A stretch of DNA of 64,000 nucleotides, from NCBI RefSeq assembly GCF_041435335.1, contig NZ_CP108430.1:4557501-4621500 (forward strand). Reading direction: 5' to 3'. Below, piece after piece: positions 9,366-17,885 of this stretch. The position numbers were made by a program, and so were the translations under genes. Numbering within the stretch: the stretch's first letter is position 1; each line of letters starts with the position of its first letter. The DNA comes from Streptomyces sp. NBC_01283 (lineage in GTDB: Bacteria > Actinomycetota > Actinomycetes > Streptomycetales > Streptomycetaceae). The notes below the pieces were generated by a model that saw only the letters and a program-made list of their open reading frames with translations, ran no database searches and was not told the origin of the DNA.

Positions 9366-10673
9366 TCAGACGGGCACGTGGACGGCCTCGACGCGGCTGG
9401 CGACCAGCCGTTCCTTCTCCCTGCGCACCGCGCGCGTCCGCAGCCGCAGGATCTGGCTGAGGCCGACCGCCTCCAGGACGAAGACGGCGGAGAAGGCGAT
9501 CCGGTAGTTGTCGCCGGTCGCGTCCAGGAGCACGCCGATGGCGAGCAGCGTCGTCATGGAGGCGACGAAGCCACCCATGTTCACGATGCCGGAGGCGGTG
9601 CCCTGGCGCTCCGGCGGATTCGCGGGCCGCGCGAAGTCGAAGCCGATCATGGACGCGGGTCCGCAGGCGCCGAGCACGGTGCACAGCGCGATGAGCAGGC
9701 CCATCGGGGCGTGGTCGCCGGGGTAGTGGATCGTGACCGCCCACATCGTGGCCGTCGCGGCGACGGTGCCGATCGCCAGGGGCGTGCGGGCCGCGTGGTG
9801 CCGGGCGACGATCTGGCCGTAGACCAGGCCCACCACCATGTTGGACAGCACGACGAGCGTGAGCAGCGTCCCCGCCGTCGCCCGTGAGAGCCCCTGCGCC
9901 TCGACGAGGAACGGCAGCCCCCAGAGCAGCAGGAAGACCATCGCGGGGAACTGCGTGGTGAAGTGCACCCACAGCCCGAGCCGGGTGCCGGGCTCGCGCC
10001 AGCTCAGGGCGATCTGCTTGCGCACGAAGGCCCCGCCGGTGTGCCGGGCCGGCTCCGGCTCGTGCCCCTCGGGGTGGTCCTTGAGGAACAGGGTCATCAG
10101 GACGAGGACGACGACACCGCAGAGCGCGCTGCCCGCGAAGGCCGCGGTCCAGCCGACGGAGTGCAGGAGCCGGGCGAGGACGAGGGTGGAGACGAGGTTG
10201 CCCGCCATGCCGACCAGGCCCGCGAGCTGGGCGACCAGGGGGCCGCGCCGGGCCGGGAACCAGCGGGTGCCGAGGCGCAGCACGCTGATGAAGGTCAGCG
10301 CGTCACCGCAGCCGAGCAGCGCGCGGGACGCGAGCGCCATTCCGTACGAGGGGGAGAACGCGAAGCCGAGCTGCCCGAGCGTGAAGAGTACGACTCCGAT
10401 CGTCAGCACACGCTTGGTGCCGAGCCGGTCGACCATCAGGCCGACGGGTATCTGCATGCCCGCGTAGACGAGGAGCTGGAGGATCGAGAAGGTCGAGAGC
10501 GCGGACGCGTTGACGTGGAACCGGTCGGCGGCGTCGAGCCCGGCGACGCCGAGGGAGGTCCGGAAGATGACGGCGACGAAGTAGACGGCGACACCGATCC
10601 CCCAGACGAGCACGGCCTTCCTGCCACCGGGAGGGTCACCGGGGAGGGAAACGGGAGCGGAGGCCGAGCTCAT
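9366..10673 (-). CDS. MFS transporter
   Basis: 435 residues with about 12 hydrophobic segments, placed in the cytoplasmic membrane. The loop between helices 2 and 3 carries a GLMVDRLGTKRVL signature of the major facilitator superfamily. The ATG at 10673 overlaps the stop of the GntR gene as ATGA and is preceded by GAGGGGA, so the two are translationally coupled. The regulator gene comes first, suggesting it controls this transporter. Substrate is not predictable; hexuronate- and phthalate-type anion symporters are possible relatives. Confidence 0.88.
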   Translation of the reverse strand: MSSASAPVSLPGDPPGGRKAVLVWGIGVAVYFVAVIFRTSLGVAGLDAADRFHVNASALSTFSILQLLVYAGMQIPVGLMVDRLGTKRVLTIGVVLFTLGQLGFAFSPSYGMALASRALLGCGDALTFISVLRLGTRWFPARRGPLVAQLAGLVGMAGNLVSTLVLARLLHSVGWTAAFAGSALCGVVVLVLMTLFLKDHPEGHEPEPARHTGGAFVRKQIALSWREPGTRLGLWVHFTTQFPAMVFLLLWGLPFLVEAQGLSRATAGTLLTLVVLSNMVVGLVYGQIVARHHAARTPLAIGTVAATATMWAVTIHYPGDHAPMGLLIALCTVLGACGPASMIGFDFARPANPPERQGTASGIVNMGGFVASMTTLLAIGVLLDATGDNYRIAFSAVFVLEAVGLSQILRLRTRAVRREKERLVASRVEAVHVPV

Positions 10674-11344
10674 CGCACGTCCCCTCGCGCGAGATTCTGG
10701 AACCACCCGACGTGCCGGGTGACCACCGCCTCCGCGGCATCCGCGTCCCCGCCGCGCAGGGCGTTCAGGATCTCCTCGTGCTCGGCGAGCGTCTTGGCGA
10801 TCCGGTCGGGGTGGGAGTGCATCACGGCGACGCCCATCCGCAGCTGCCGGTCACGGAGCTGGTCGTACAGACGGGCAAGGATTTCGTTCCCCCCGCTCCG
10901 CACGATCTCGGCATGGAAGCACCGGTCGGTCACGGCGGCGGCGGAGAGGTCCCCGGCAGCGGCCTGCTCGCGCTGCTGCCGCAGCAGCTCCTCAAGGCGG
11001 GCGATCAGCGCCCCGGGCGCGGGCACCGCCTTGCGCACCGAGTGCGTCTCCACCAGGAGCCGCGTCTCGACGACGTCGGCGATCTCCTGCACGGACACCG
11101 GCAGGACCAGCGCGCCCTTCTTCGGGTAGAGCCGGAGAAGCCCCTCCACCTCCAGCTTCAGGAGTGCCTCGCGCACCGGGGTGCGGGACACCCCGACGGC
11201 CTCGGCGAGCTCACCTTCGGTGAGCAGCGTGCCGCCCTCGTACCGGCGGTCGAGAACCCCCTGCTTCACGTGCGCGTACACACGCTCGGCGGCGGGTGGT
11301 TGCTTCAGGGCGCGAGTGGGGGACGAGGCGGGTGCGACAGGCAT
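10670..11344 (-). CDS. GntR family regulator (FadR/FCD subfamily)
   Basis: 224 residues from the ATG at 11344. The N-terminal winged helix (AERVYAHVKQGVLDRRYEGG, then LAEAVGVSRTPVREALLKLE) is followed by an all-helical FCD ligand domain with the expected metal-site histidines (DRCFHAEIVRSGGNE and the downstream AEHEEIL). It should repress transport or catabolic genes and release DNA on binding an organic acid. It is first in a two-gene operon with the MFS gene. The start is 6 bases after a TATGCT hexamer, with no ribosome-binding site, so a leaderless transcript is likely. Confidence 0.88.
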   Translation of the reverse strand: MPVAPASSPTRALKQPPAAERVYAHVKQGVLDRRYEGGTLLTEGELAEAVGVSRTPVREALLKLEVEGLLRLYPKKGALVLPVSVQEIADVVETRLLVETHSVRKAVPAPGALIARLEELLRQQREQAAAGDLSAAAVTDRCFHAEIVRSGGNEILARLYDQLRDRQLRMGVAVMHSHPDRIAKTLAEHEEILNALRGGDADAAEAVVTRHVGWFQNLARGDVR

Positions 11345-11350
11345 GCGCAC

Positions 11351-11356
11351 AGCATA
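11351..11356 (-). promoter_or_regulatory. -10 element for the leaderless GntR transcript
   Basis: On the minus strand TATGCT is followed by GTGCGC and then ATG. The 6-base gap puts the transcription start at the start codon. Confidence 0.5.
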
Positions 11357-11511
11357 GATACAACACGTACCCATGGGGTCGTCCATTCCACGATCCGGAC
11401 ATCACCCTTATAGGACCGCACTCAGGCGCATCCATTTGCCTCCCTCGTGTGTCTCACTATCAAGCGGCACCCTCATGTGGCCGCATTCCAGGGGCATTTG
11501 GAGCATTGAAC

Positions 11512-12402
11512 TTGAAAACCCCCATTAAGGGCATTCGCCGCACATCGGCCGTTATCGTCACCGCGAGTGCGGTTCTCGCGGGCGGAGCCCTCACGACCCC
11601 GGCCCATGCGGCCTCGCTGCCCAAGCCGTCGATCGTCGCCAAGGGCGGCTTCGTCATGAACAACGGCACGGGCAAGACGCTCTTCACCAAGTCGGCGGAC
11701 ACACGCCGGTCCACCGGCTCCACCACCAAGATCATGACTGCGAAGGTGGTGCTCTCGCAGCCGAACCTCAACCTCAACTCCAAGGTCAAGATCGAAAAGG
11801 CCTACAGCGACTACATCGTCAGGAACACCGCCTCGTCGGCCCGGCTGATCGTCGGCGACAAGGTCACCGTCCGCCAGCTCCTGTACGGCCTGATGCTGCC
11901 GTCCGGCTGCGACGCGGCGTACGCCCTCGCGGACAAGTTCGGCAAGGGCTCAACCCGCTCGGCCCGCGTGAAGTCGTTCATCGGCAAGATGAACACCCAG
12001 GCCAGGAGCCTCGGGCTGCGGAACACGCACTTCGACTCGTTCGACGGCATCGGCGGCGCGGGCAACTACTCGACGCCCCGCGACCTGACGAAGCTCGCGA
12101 GCAGCGCGATGAAGAGCTCCACGTTCCGTACGGTCGTGAAGACGAAGTCGACGAAGCAGAAGGTCACCACGAAGAGCGGCGGCTACCGCTACATGTCGTG
12201 GTCGAACACGAACAACCTGCTCAGCAGCTACAGCGGCGCCATCGGCGTGAAGACCGGCTCCGGCCCGCAGGCCAAGTACTGCCTGGTCTTCGCCGCGTCC
12301 CGCAACGGCAAGACGGTCATCGGCACGGTCCTGACCTCGTCCTCCGTGAACAACCGCACGAAGGACGCGAAGAAGCTGATGGACTACGGCTTCAAGGTGT
12401 AG
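11512..12402 (+). CDS. K15-type serine DD-peptidase (D-Ala-D-Ala transpeptidase/carboxypeptidase)
   Basis: 296 residues with a signal peptide (KGIRR, hydrophobic core, AHA cleavage region near 33), so secreted. It is a low-molecular-weight penicillin-binding protein of the S11 family: Ser70-Thr-Thr-Lys73, Ser131-Gly-Cys133 and Lys247-Thr-Gly. The SGC motif with cysteine in place of asparagine, and the 63-residue spacing from active Ser to that Cys, match the known Streptomyces K15 DD-transpeptidase. It should trim or cross-link peptidoglycan stem peptides. The TTG at 11512 is chosen because GGAG lies 8 bases upstream; TTG at 11506 is the alternative. Confidence 0.9.
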   Translation: MKTPIKGIRRTSAVIVTASAVLAGGALTTPAHAASLPKPSIVAKGGFVMNNGTGKTLFTKSADTRRSTGSTTKIMTAKVVLSQPNLNLNSKVKIEKAYSDYIVRNTASSARLIVGDKVTVRQLLYGLMLPSGCDAAYALADKFGKGSTRSARVKSFIGKMNTQARSLGLRNTHFDSFDGIGGAGNYSTPRDLTKLASSAMKSSTFRTVVKTKSTKQKVTTKSGGYRYMSWSNTNNLLSSYSGAIGVKTGSGPQAKYCLVFAASRNGKTVIGTVLTSSSVNNRTKDAKKLMDYGFKV

Positions 12403-12430
12403 CCCGGAAGCGGCACTTCAGCAGTTCTCG

Positions 12431-12483
12431 CATACGCCGACGGGGCCCCGCCACGATGTGTGGCGGGGCCCCGTCGGCGTATG
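12431..12483. terminator. Bidirectional terminator, 24-bp perfect stem
   Basis: 12431-12454 and 12460-12483 are perfect inverted repeats with a 5-base loop (GATGT), midway between the convergent DD-peptidase and E2 genes. Confidence 0.9.
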
Positions 12484-12515
12484 CGTCCAGCTCTACCGGA
12501 CGCTGTACCCAGGCA

Positions 12516-14024
12516 CTATGCCCAGCTGATGAGCCGCTTGGGCTGCTCCAGGATGGCCGCCACATCGGCGAGCACCTTGGAGCCGAGCTCGCCGTCGACC
12601 AGACGGTGGTCGAAGGAGAGCGCGAGCGTCGTCACCTGGCGCGGCTTGACCTTGCCCTTGTGGACCCAGGGCTGGAGCTTGATCGTGCCGACCGCGAGGA
12701 TCGCGGACTCACCGGGGTTCAGGATCGGCGTGCCGGTGTCGACGCCGAAGACGCCGACGTTCGTGATGGTGACCGTGCCGCCCTGCATCGCGCCCGGCGA
12801 CGTCTTGCCCTCGCGGGCCGTGGACACCAACTCGCCGAGCGCCTCGGCCAGTTCGGGCAGTGTCTTGGCGTGCGCGTCCTTGATGTTCGGGACGACCAGA
12901 CCGCGCGGCGTGGCGGCGGCGATGCCCAGGTTCACGTAGTGCTTCTGGACGATCTCCTGATTCGCCTCGTCCCAGGACGCGTTGACGTCCGGGTTCCGCC
13001 GGATCGCCACGAGCAGCGCCTTGGAGATGAGCAGCAGCGGATTGACCCGCAGGCCCGTGAAGCCGTACTTGTCTGCGTCTCGCTTCAGCTCATCGACCAG
13101 CTTCATCGTCCGCGTCACGTCCACCGTCACGAACTCCGTGACGTGCGGCGCCGTGAAGGCCGAGCCGACCATCGCCTGGGCGATCGCCTTGCGGACGCCC
13201 TTGACGGGGATGCGGGTCTCGCGCGCGTCGCCGCTCGCCACGGGGGCGGCGACGGGTGCTTCGTTCTGCGTCCGCTGCGGGGCGGCCACGGGGGCGGGGG
13301 CTTCCACGGGGGCAGCCGGTGCGGAGGCTGCCGGTGCGGCGGAGACCGGGGCCACCGCCGCGTGCACGTCCTCGCGCGTGATGATCCCGTCGGCCCCGGA
13401 CGGCACGATGGCCGCGAGGTCGACTCCCAGGTCCTTGGCGAGCTTGCGCACCGGCGGCTTGGCCAGCGGCCTGCTGCCCACCGGGGCGGCGGGCGCGGGG
13501 GCCGGGGGCGCGGCGGAGGCGGCAGCCGCCCCTGAGCCGTTCAGCTCGGCCTGGACCGCGGCCGCGTAGTACGTACCGGCGGCATCGGCCTGGTCCTGCG
13601 CCGACTTGCGCGCGCGGCGCTTCGTCGAGGACTCGGCGACCCCATAGCCGACCAGCACCGGCTGGCGGCCCTGAGGAGCCTCCTCCTCGGCATCGGGCTC
13701 CTGGGGAGCGGCTTCCTGCGCCGGGGCGGCGGCTGCCTCCGCGGGCGCGGCGGGCGCGCTTCCACCGGAGACGTCCACCGCGATGATCACCTGGCCGACA
13801 TCGACCGTGGTGCCCTCGGGGAAGCGCAGTTCATGTACGACACCGTTGAACGGAATGGGCAGCTCGACGGCGGCCTTGGCCGTCTCGACCTCGCACACCA
13901 CCTGCCCGTCGGTGACCGTGTCGCCGGGCGCCACGAACCACTTGAGGATCTCTGCCTCGGTGAGCCCCTCGCCCACGTCGGGCATCTTGAACTCGGCCAG
14001 CGCAGCGTCTGTCATCGTCGTCAC
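12516..14024 (-). CDS. bkdC: 2-oxoacid dehydrogenase E2, dihydrolipoyl acyltransferase (copy 1)
   Basis: 502 residues. One lipoyl domain (about 10-85, lipoylated Lys in VETAKAAVELP), an Ala/Pro-rich linker, a peripheral subunit-binding domain (about 188-225, VRKLAKDLGVDLAAIVPSG), a second flexible linker, then the catalytic acyltransferase domain ending with HRLVDGELGS, which has the HxxxDG catalytic motif. It transfers the acyl group from E1 to CoA. Gene order E1alpha-E1beta-E2 with no pyruvate-type fused E1 supports a branched-chain complex. No E3 is present here. GTG at 14024 follows GAGAGGG; ATG 9 bases later is also possible. Confidence 0.93.
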   Translation of the reverse strand: MTTMTDAALAEFKMPDVGEGLTEAEILKWFVAPGDTVTDGQVVCEVETAKAAVELPIPFNGVVHELRFPEGTTVDVGQVIIAVDVSGGSAPAAPAEAAAAPAQEAAPQEPDAEEEAPQGRQPVLVGYGVAESSTKRRARKSAQDQADAAGTYYAAAVQAELNGSGAAAASAAPPAPAPAAPVGSRPLAKPPVRKLAKDLGVDLAAIVPSGADGIITREDVHAAVAPVSAAPAASAPAAPVEAPAPVAAPQRTQNEAPVAAPVASGDARETRIPVKGVRKAIAQAMVGSAFTAPHVTEFVTVDVTRTMKLVDELKRDADKYGFTGLRVNPLLLISKALLVAIRRNPDVNASWDEANQEIVQKHYVNLGIAAATPRGLVVPNIKDAHAKTLPELAEALGELVSTAREGKTSPGAMQGGTVTITNVGVFGVDTGTPILNPGESAILAVGTIKLQPWVHKGKVKPRQVTTLALSFDHRLVDGELGSKVLADVAAILEQPKRLISWA

Positions 14025-14035
14025 GACCCTCTCCC

Positions 14036-15022
14036 TCAGAACGCCAGCGAGCGGTCGACAGTGTCGAGCACCCGGTCGAGACCCGGCAGGTACTCCTCTT
14101 CCAACCGCGCCGGCGGATACGGCGCGTGGAAGCCGCCGACCCGCAGCACGGGAGCTTCGAGGTGGTAGAAGCAGCGCTCGGTGATACGGGCCGCGATCTC
14201 CGCGCCCGTGCCCAGGAAGACCGGGGCCTCGTGGACCACGACGAGCCGCCGCGTCTTCTCGACCGACGTCTGCACGGCGTCGAAGTCCATCGGCGACATG
14301 GAGCGCAGGTCCACGACCTCAAGGGACTTGCCCTCTTCGGCGGCGGCCGCCGCGGCCTCCAGACAGACCTTCACCATCGGGCCGTACGCGACGAGCGTCA
14401 GGTCCGTGCCCTCGCGGGCGACGCGGGCCTTGTGCAGCGGCGCCGGGATGGCCTCCGTGTCGACCTCGCTCTTGTCCCAGTAGCGACGCTTCGGCTCGAA
14501 GAAGATCACCGGGTCGTCGCTCTGGATGGCCTGCTGCATCATCCAGTAGGCATCCGACGAGTTCGACGGCGAGACGACCTTGAGCCCCGCCACGTGCGCG
14601 AACAGCGCCTCCGGCGACTCGCTGTGGTGCTCGACGGCGCCGATGCCGCCGCCGTACGGAATGCGGATGACGACCGGCATCTTGATCTTGCCGAGCGCGC
14701 GGGCGTGCATCTTCGCGAGCTGCGTGACGATCTGGTCGTACGCCGGGAAGACGAAGCCGTCGAACTGGATCTCCACCACCGGGCGGTAACCCCGCAGGGC
14801 CAGGCCGATGGCCGTGCCGACGATGCCGGACTCGGCGAGCGGGGTGTCGATGACACGGTCCTCGCCGAAGTCCTTCTGCAGCCCGTCCGTCACCCGGAAG
14901 ACGCCGCCGAGCTTGCCGACGTCCTCGCCCATGATGAGGACCTTGGGGTCGGTGTCCAGCGCCGTACGCAGCGATTCGTTGATCGCTTTGGCAAGAGGAA
15001 GTTTCTGTACGCCCATGGTCAC
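14036..15022 (-). CDS. bkdB: 2-oxoacid dehydrogenase E1 beta subunit (copy 1)
   Basis: 328 residues, standard for the transketolase-like E1 beta subunit of branched-chain 2-oxoacid dehydrogenase. Diagnostic segments include MGEDVGKLGGVFRVTDGL, RIPYGGGIGAVEHHSESPE and FFEPKRRYW. With E1 alpha it decarboxylates 2-oxoisovalerate-type substrates on thiamine diphosphate, giving the branched acyl-CoA starters for Streptomyces fatty acids and polyketides. Its GTG overlaps the E1 alpha stop by GTGA; an ATG two codons later is an alternative start. The E2 gene begins 11 bases after its stop. Confidence 0.94.
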   Translation of the reverse strand: MTMGVQKLPLAKAINESLRTALDTDPKVLIMGEDVGKLGGVFRVTDGLQKDFGEDRVIDTPLAESGIVGTAIGLALRGYRPVVEIQFDGFVFPAYDQIVTQLAKMHARALGKIKMPVVIRIPYGGGIGAVEHHSESPEALFAHVAGLKVVSPSNSSDAYWMMQQAIQSDDPVIFFEPKRRYWDKSEVDTEAIPAPLHKARVAREGTDLTLVAYGPMVKVCLEAAAAAAEEGKSLEVVDLRSMSPMDFDAVQTSVEKTRRLVVVHEAPVFLGTGAEIAARITERCFYHLEAPVLRVGGFHAPYPPARLEEEYLPGLDRVLDTVDRSLAF

Positions 15023-16197
15023 TTACCGCCTTCTTCAGCGAAAGACGCCTGATAGGCGGCGAACTGCGCGCGCTCCTCGTCGACCAGCGCATGCCCGTCC
15101 GCATACGCGTTCTCGAAGATCGCCATCAGATCCGGATCCGGCATCGCCCGCACCACCTCTCGCACTCGCTTGCCCAACGCTTCGCTCTCCGCCTCGAGTT
15201 CCGCGAAAAATCCCTCATCCGCGTGACCTTCGGCCTCGAGGTAGGTCCGCAGGCGCAGGATCGGGTCCTTCGCCTCCCAGGCCTCGCGCTCCTCGTCCCT
15301 GCGGTACTTGGTCGGGTCGTCGGACGTGGTGTGCGCGCCCATGCGGTAGGTGAACGCCTCGATGAGCGCCGGGCCCTCGCCCGTACGCGCCCTCTCCAGG
15401 GCCCACTTGGTGACGGCGAGCACGGCGAGGACGTCGTTGCCGTCGACCCGCACGCCCGGGAAGCCGAAGCCCTGTGCGCGCTGGTAGAGCGGCACCCGGG
15501 TCTGCTTCTCGGTGGGCTCGGAGATGGCCCACTGGTTGTTCTGGCAGAAGAACACGACGGGAGCGTTGTAGACCGCCGAGAAGGTGAAGGCCTCCGCGAC
15601 GTCGCCCTGGCTGGAGGCGCCGTCCCCGAAGTACGCGATCACGGCCGAGTCCGCGCCGTCCTTGGCCACGCCCATCGCGTAACCGGTGGCGTGCAGGGTC
15701 TGCGAGCCGATGACGATCGTGTACAGGTGGAAGTTGTTGGTGTTCGGGTCCCAGCCACCGTGGTTCACGCCGCGGAACATCCCGAGCAGATTGGTCGGGT
15801 CGACCCCGCGGCACCAGGCGACGCCGTGCTCGCGGTAGGTCGGGAAGACGTAGTCGTCCTGGCGCGTGGCACGGCCGGAACCGATCTGGGCGGCCTCCTG
15901 GCCGAGCAGCGACGCCCACAGGCCCAGCTCGCCCTGGCGCTGCAAGGAGGTGGCCTCGGCGTCGAAGCGGCGGGTGAGGACCATGTCGCGGTACAGGGCG
16001 CGCAGGTCATCGGCGGTGATCCCGGCGACGTACTGGTCGTACTCGGCGTTCTTGACCCTCTTGCCCTCGGGGGTCAGCAGCTGTACGAGCTGGGGCTCCG
16101 TGCTCTTCTTCGGCGCGGCCTTCTTGGCGCTGGCGCGCTTCCCGCCGCTCGTACTGCTGCGGCGCGGTGTGCGCGCGGCGGTGCTCTCCACGGTCAC
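15019..16197 (-). CDS. bkdA: 2-oxoacid dehydrogenase E1 alpha subunit (copy 1)
   Basis: 392 residues from GTG at 16197, chosen for the GGAGGAG about 5 bases upstream. The thiamine diphosphate motif is complete: GDGASSQGDVAEAF through to FCQNNQWAIS. A Lys/Ser/Ala-rich N-terminal tail of about 40 residues precedes the domain, which is longer than the copy-2 protein's. First gene of the E1alpha-E1beta-E2 operon. The leader region carries two copies of a 17-bp element that may be an operator. Confidence 0.94.
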   Translation of the reverse strand: MTVESTAARTPRRSSTSGGKRASAKKAAPKKSTEPQLVQLLTPEGKRVKNAEYDQYVAGITADDLRALYRDMVLTRRFDAEATSLQRQGELGLWASLLGQEAAQIGSGRATRQDDYVFPTYREHGVAWCRGVDPTNLLGMFRGVNHGGWDPNTNNFHLYTIVIGSQTLHATGYAMGVAKDGADSAVIAYFGDGASSQGDVAEAFTFSAVYNAPVVFFCQNNQWAISEPTEKQTRVPLYQRAQGFGFPGVRVDGNDVLAVLAVTKWALERARTGEGPALIEAFTYRMGAHTTSDDPTKYRRDEEREAWEAKDPILRLRTYLEAEGHADEGFFAELEAESEALGKRVREVVRAMPDPDLMAIFENAYADGHALVDEERAQFAAYQASFAEEGGK

Positions 16198-16560
16198 GTG
16201 TGCTCCTCCGTCGGTCCGGCCCCCGGGATTACCGGGTAAGCCAGTGCGGCTCGCCTGATCCGTGCCCGCGCACGGGGTGGGTGCGACTCGGCCGGGAACA
16301 GGCGTGACAGGTGCCCCGGCGAGCGCCCTGCACAATGCACGTTACCCAGTGCTTACCAATTCTGTGAAACCCCATCTGACCTGCGAATTTGCTTGGATTT
16401 CCAAGTACCTGACTGCTTGGATTTCCGAGTAAATGCAGAAAGTCGGGAACAGTTCCTGGTCACAGCACTGATCACAGCCTGGCAGGGGGCCGGAACACCG
16501 GCACGTTATCCCGGCCACCCCGTGCACGGGAAGAGTTCAGCTCGGGCACTGGGAGAGATC
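16198..16560. other. Divergent intergenic region, bkd operon / response regulator
   Basis: 363 bases with no convincing gene. It is noticeably AT-richer around 16340-16450 than its surroundings. It holds the duplicated 17-bp element at 16391-16431 and must contain the promoters of both flanking transcripts. A weak bkd-side promoter could be TTCACA with TAACGT 18 bases downstream on the minus strand. Confidence 0.6.
16391..16431. promoter_or_regulatory. Duplicated 17-bp operator-like element
   Basis: GCTTGGATTTCCAAGTA (16391-16407) and GCTTGGATTTCCGAGTA (16415-16431) are direct copies with one difference, 24 bases apart. Each contains an imperfect palindrome CTTGGATTTCCAAG. They lie in the divergent promoter region, so a dimeric regulator binding twice is a reasonable inference. 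The protein is unknown. Confidence 0.55.
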
Positions 16561-17241
16561 ATGTGTGAGACTGGCTCCGTGCGCGAAGACGGAAAAATTA
16601 CGGTATTTCTCCTCGACGACCATGAAGTGGTCCGCCGTGGAGTCCATGAGCTGCTCTCCGTGGAGTCCGACATCGAGGTGGTCGGAGAAGCAGGAACGGC
16701 GGCGGACGCCCTGGTCAGGATCCCGGCGACACGGCCGGACGTGGCCGTTCTCGACGTGCGCCTGCCGGACGGCAGCGGGGTGGAGGTCTGCCGCGAGATC
16801 CGTTCGCGGAACGAGGACATCAAATGCCTGATGCTCACCTCGTTCGCGGACGACGAGGCTCTCTTCGACGCGATCATGGCCGGCGCTTCGGGCTATGTCC
16901 TGAAGGCCATTCGCGGCAATGAACTCCTCTCCGCCGTTCGCGACGTGGCAGCCGGAAAGTCCCTGCTCGACCCCGTCGCCACGGCCCGCGTCCTGGAGCG
17001 GCTGCGCGACGGGAACACCCCCAAGGGCGACGACCGTCTGGCGAACCTCACGGACCAGGAGCGGAAGATCCTCGACCTGATCGGCGAGGGCCTGACCAAC
17101 CGGGTGATCGGTGAAAGGCTGCACCTCGCCGAGAAGACGATCAAGAACTACGTGTCCAGCCTGCTCTCCAAGCTCGGCATGGAACGCCGCTCCCAGGCCG
17201 CCGCGTACGTGGCACGCATGCAGGCGGAACAACAGCACTGA
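16561..17241 (+). CDS. NarL/LuxR-type response regulator, DevR/DosR-like
   Basis: 226 residues. Receiver domain with acidic pair Asp19/Asp20, phospho-acceptor Asp65 in [13 protein letters not shown], Thr in MLTSFADD and Lys in YVLKAIRG; then a LuxR helix-turn-helix (about 160-220, [18 protein letters not shown], then [18 protein letters not shown]). The [14 protein letters not shown] and [20 protein letters not shown] segments are typical of DevR/DosR-like regulators, which respond to hypoxia, NO and redox in actinobacteria. No sensor kinase gene is adjacent, so it is an orphan here. GGGAGAG lies close upstream of the ATG at 16561. A DosR-like box follows the gene. Confidence 0.92.
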   Translation: MCETGSVREDGKITVFLLDDHEVVRRGVHELLSVESDIEVVGEAGTAADALVRIPATRPDVAVLDVRLPDGSGVEVCREIRSRNEDIKCLMLTSFADDEALFDAIMAGASGYVLKAIRGNELLSAVRDVAAGKSLLDPVATARVLERLRDGNTPKGDDRLANLTDQERKILDLIGEGLTNRVIGERLHLAEKTIKNYVSSLLSKLGMERRSQAAAYVARMQAEQQH

Positions 17242-17247
17242 CACGCT

Positions 17248-17266
17248 CGGTCACGTTTTGTGACCG
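17248..17266. terminator. Inverted repeat after the response regulator
   Basis: CGGTCAC-GTTTT-GTGACCG, 7 bases after the stop. It may be a short terminator or an operator; the T-containing loop and short stem leave both open. Confidence 0.4.
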
Positions 17267-17270
17267 AAAA

Positions 17271-17286
17271 GGGGACTTACGTCCCC
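17271..17286. promoter_or_regulatory. DevR/DosR-like box
   Basis: GGGGACTTACGTCCCC. The core GGGACTTACGTCCC matches the mycobacterial DosR consensus core GGGACTWWAGTCCC at all but one position. It lies 59 bases before the ATG of the PPOX-fold gene and just after a DevR-like regulator gene. Confidence 0.6.
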
Positions 17287-17344
17287 GTCCCCTAGGGGCG
17301 GGATCCCCTTCCCCGGCCCCCCGCCGGTACCCGAGGGTGGACGC

Positions 17345-17782
17345 ATGCCCTCCGAAGATCAGGAACAGGACGAACGGCTCGCCTTCGAACTGCTCGGCCG
17401 CACCGACTACGGCCGGGTGGCGACCAGCATGCGCGCGCTGCCCTTCCTCGCCGCTGCCCGCCACGTCGTCGTGGACGGGCGGATCCTCCTGCGGATGCAC
17501 AAGGGATACGGCTACCACGAGGCCTGCACCGGCAGTGTCGTCGCCTACGGGGCGGACAACCTCAGTGCGGAGACCGCGCGCACGGGCCAGTGGACCGTGC
17601 AGTTCGTGGGCCTCTGCGAGGCCGTCGAGCCGACCACCGCCGAGCTCGAACTCTTCGGCCCCGGCCCGCACTACGTGGACGGCGAGCTCTACGACCCGGT
17701 CTACATGCGCATCGAGCCGCAGCTGGCCACGGTGCACACCCTCCACGGCGGCCGGCAGCGACAGCTGCAGCGCACCTTCTGA
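17345..17782 (+). CDS. Pyridoxamine 5'-phosphate oxidase-family (PPOX fold) protein
   Basis: 145 residues with the split-barrel flavin-binding fold. Characteristic are LLGRTDYGRVATSMRALPFLAAARHVV near the N-terminus, the RILLRMHKG segment, and VQFVGLCEAVEP later. Members are F420- or FMN/heme-binding proteins rather than true PdxH, and several are induced with the Dos regulon in actinobacteria. GAGGGTGG lies upstream of the ATG. The promoter region carries a DosR-like box, so control by the neighbouring response regulator is inferred. The stop codon begins a degenerate repeat of 8-9 bp. Confidence 0.85.
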   Translation: MPSEDQEQDERLAFELLGRTDYGRVATSMRALPFLAAARHVVVDGRILLRMHKGYGYHEACTGSVVAYGADNLSAETARTGQWTVQFVGLCEAVEPTTAELELFGPGPHYVDGELYDPVYMRIEPQLATVHTLHGGRQRQLQRTF

Positions 17783-17811
17783 ACGGCTGACTCTCTGAAA
17801 CGACTGAAGAC

Positions 17812-17860
17812 GACGCACGCGCGCGTGGGGCCCATTCGGGGCTCCACGCGCGCGTGCGTC
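17812..17860. terminator. Bidirectional terminator between PPOX gene and kinase
   Basis: A 17-bp perfect stem, 17812-17828 with 17844-17860, and a 15-base loop, between convergent genes. Confidence 0.85.
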
Positions 17861-17885
17861 TCGTTTACGGGCTGTGCGCCTGGGC

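Noticed and set aside
16342..16527. 61-residue minus-strand reading frame in the bkd/response-regulator gap
   Set aside because: No family resemblance, no ribosome-binding site, odd Cys-rich composition, and it covers the duplicated operator-like element.
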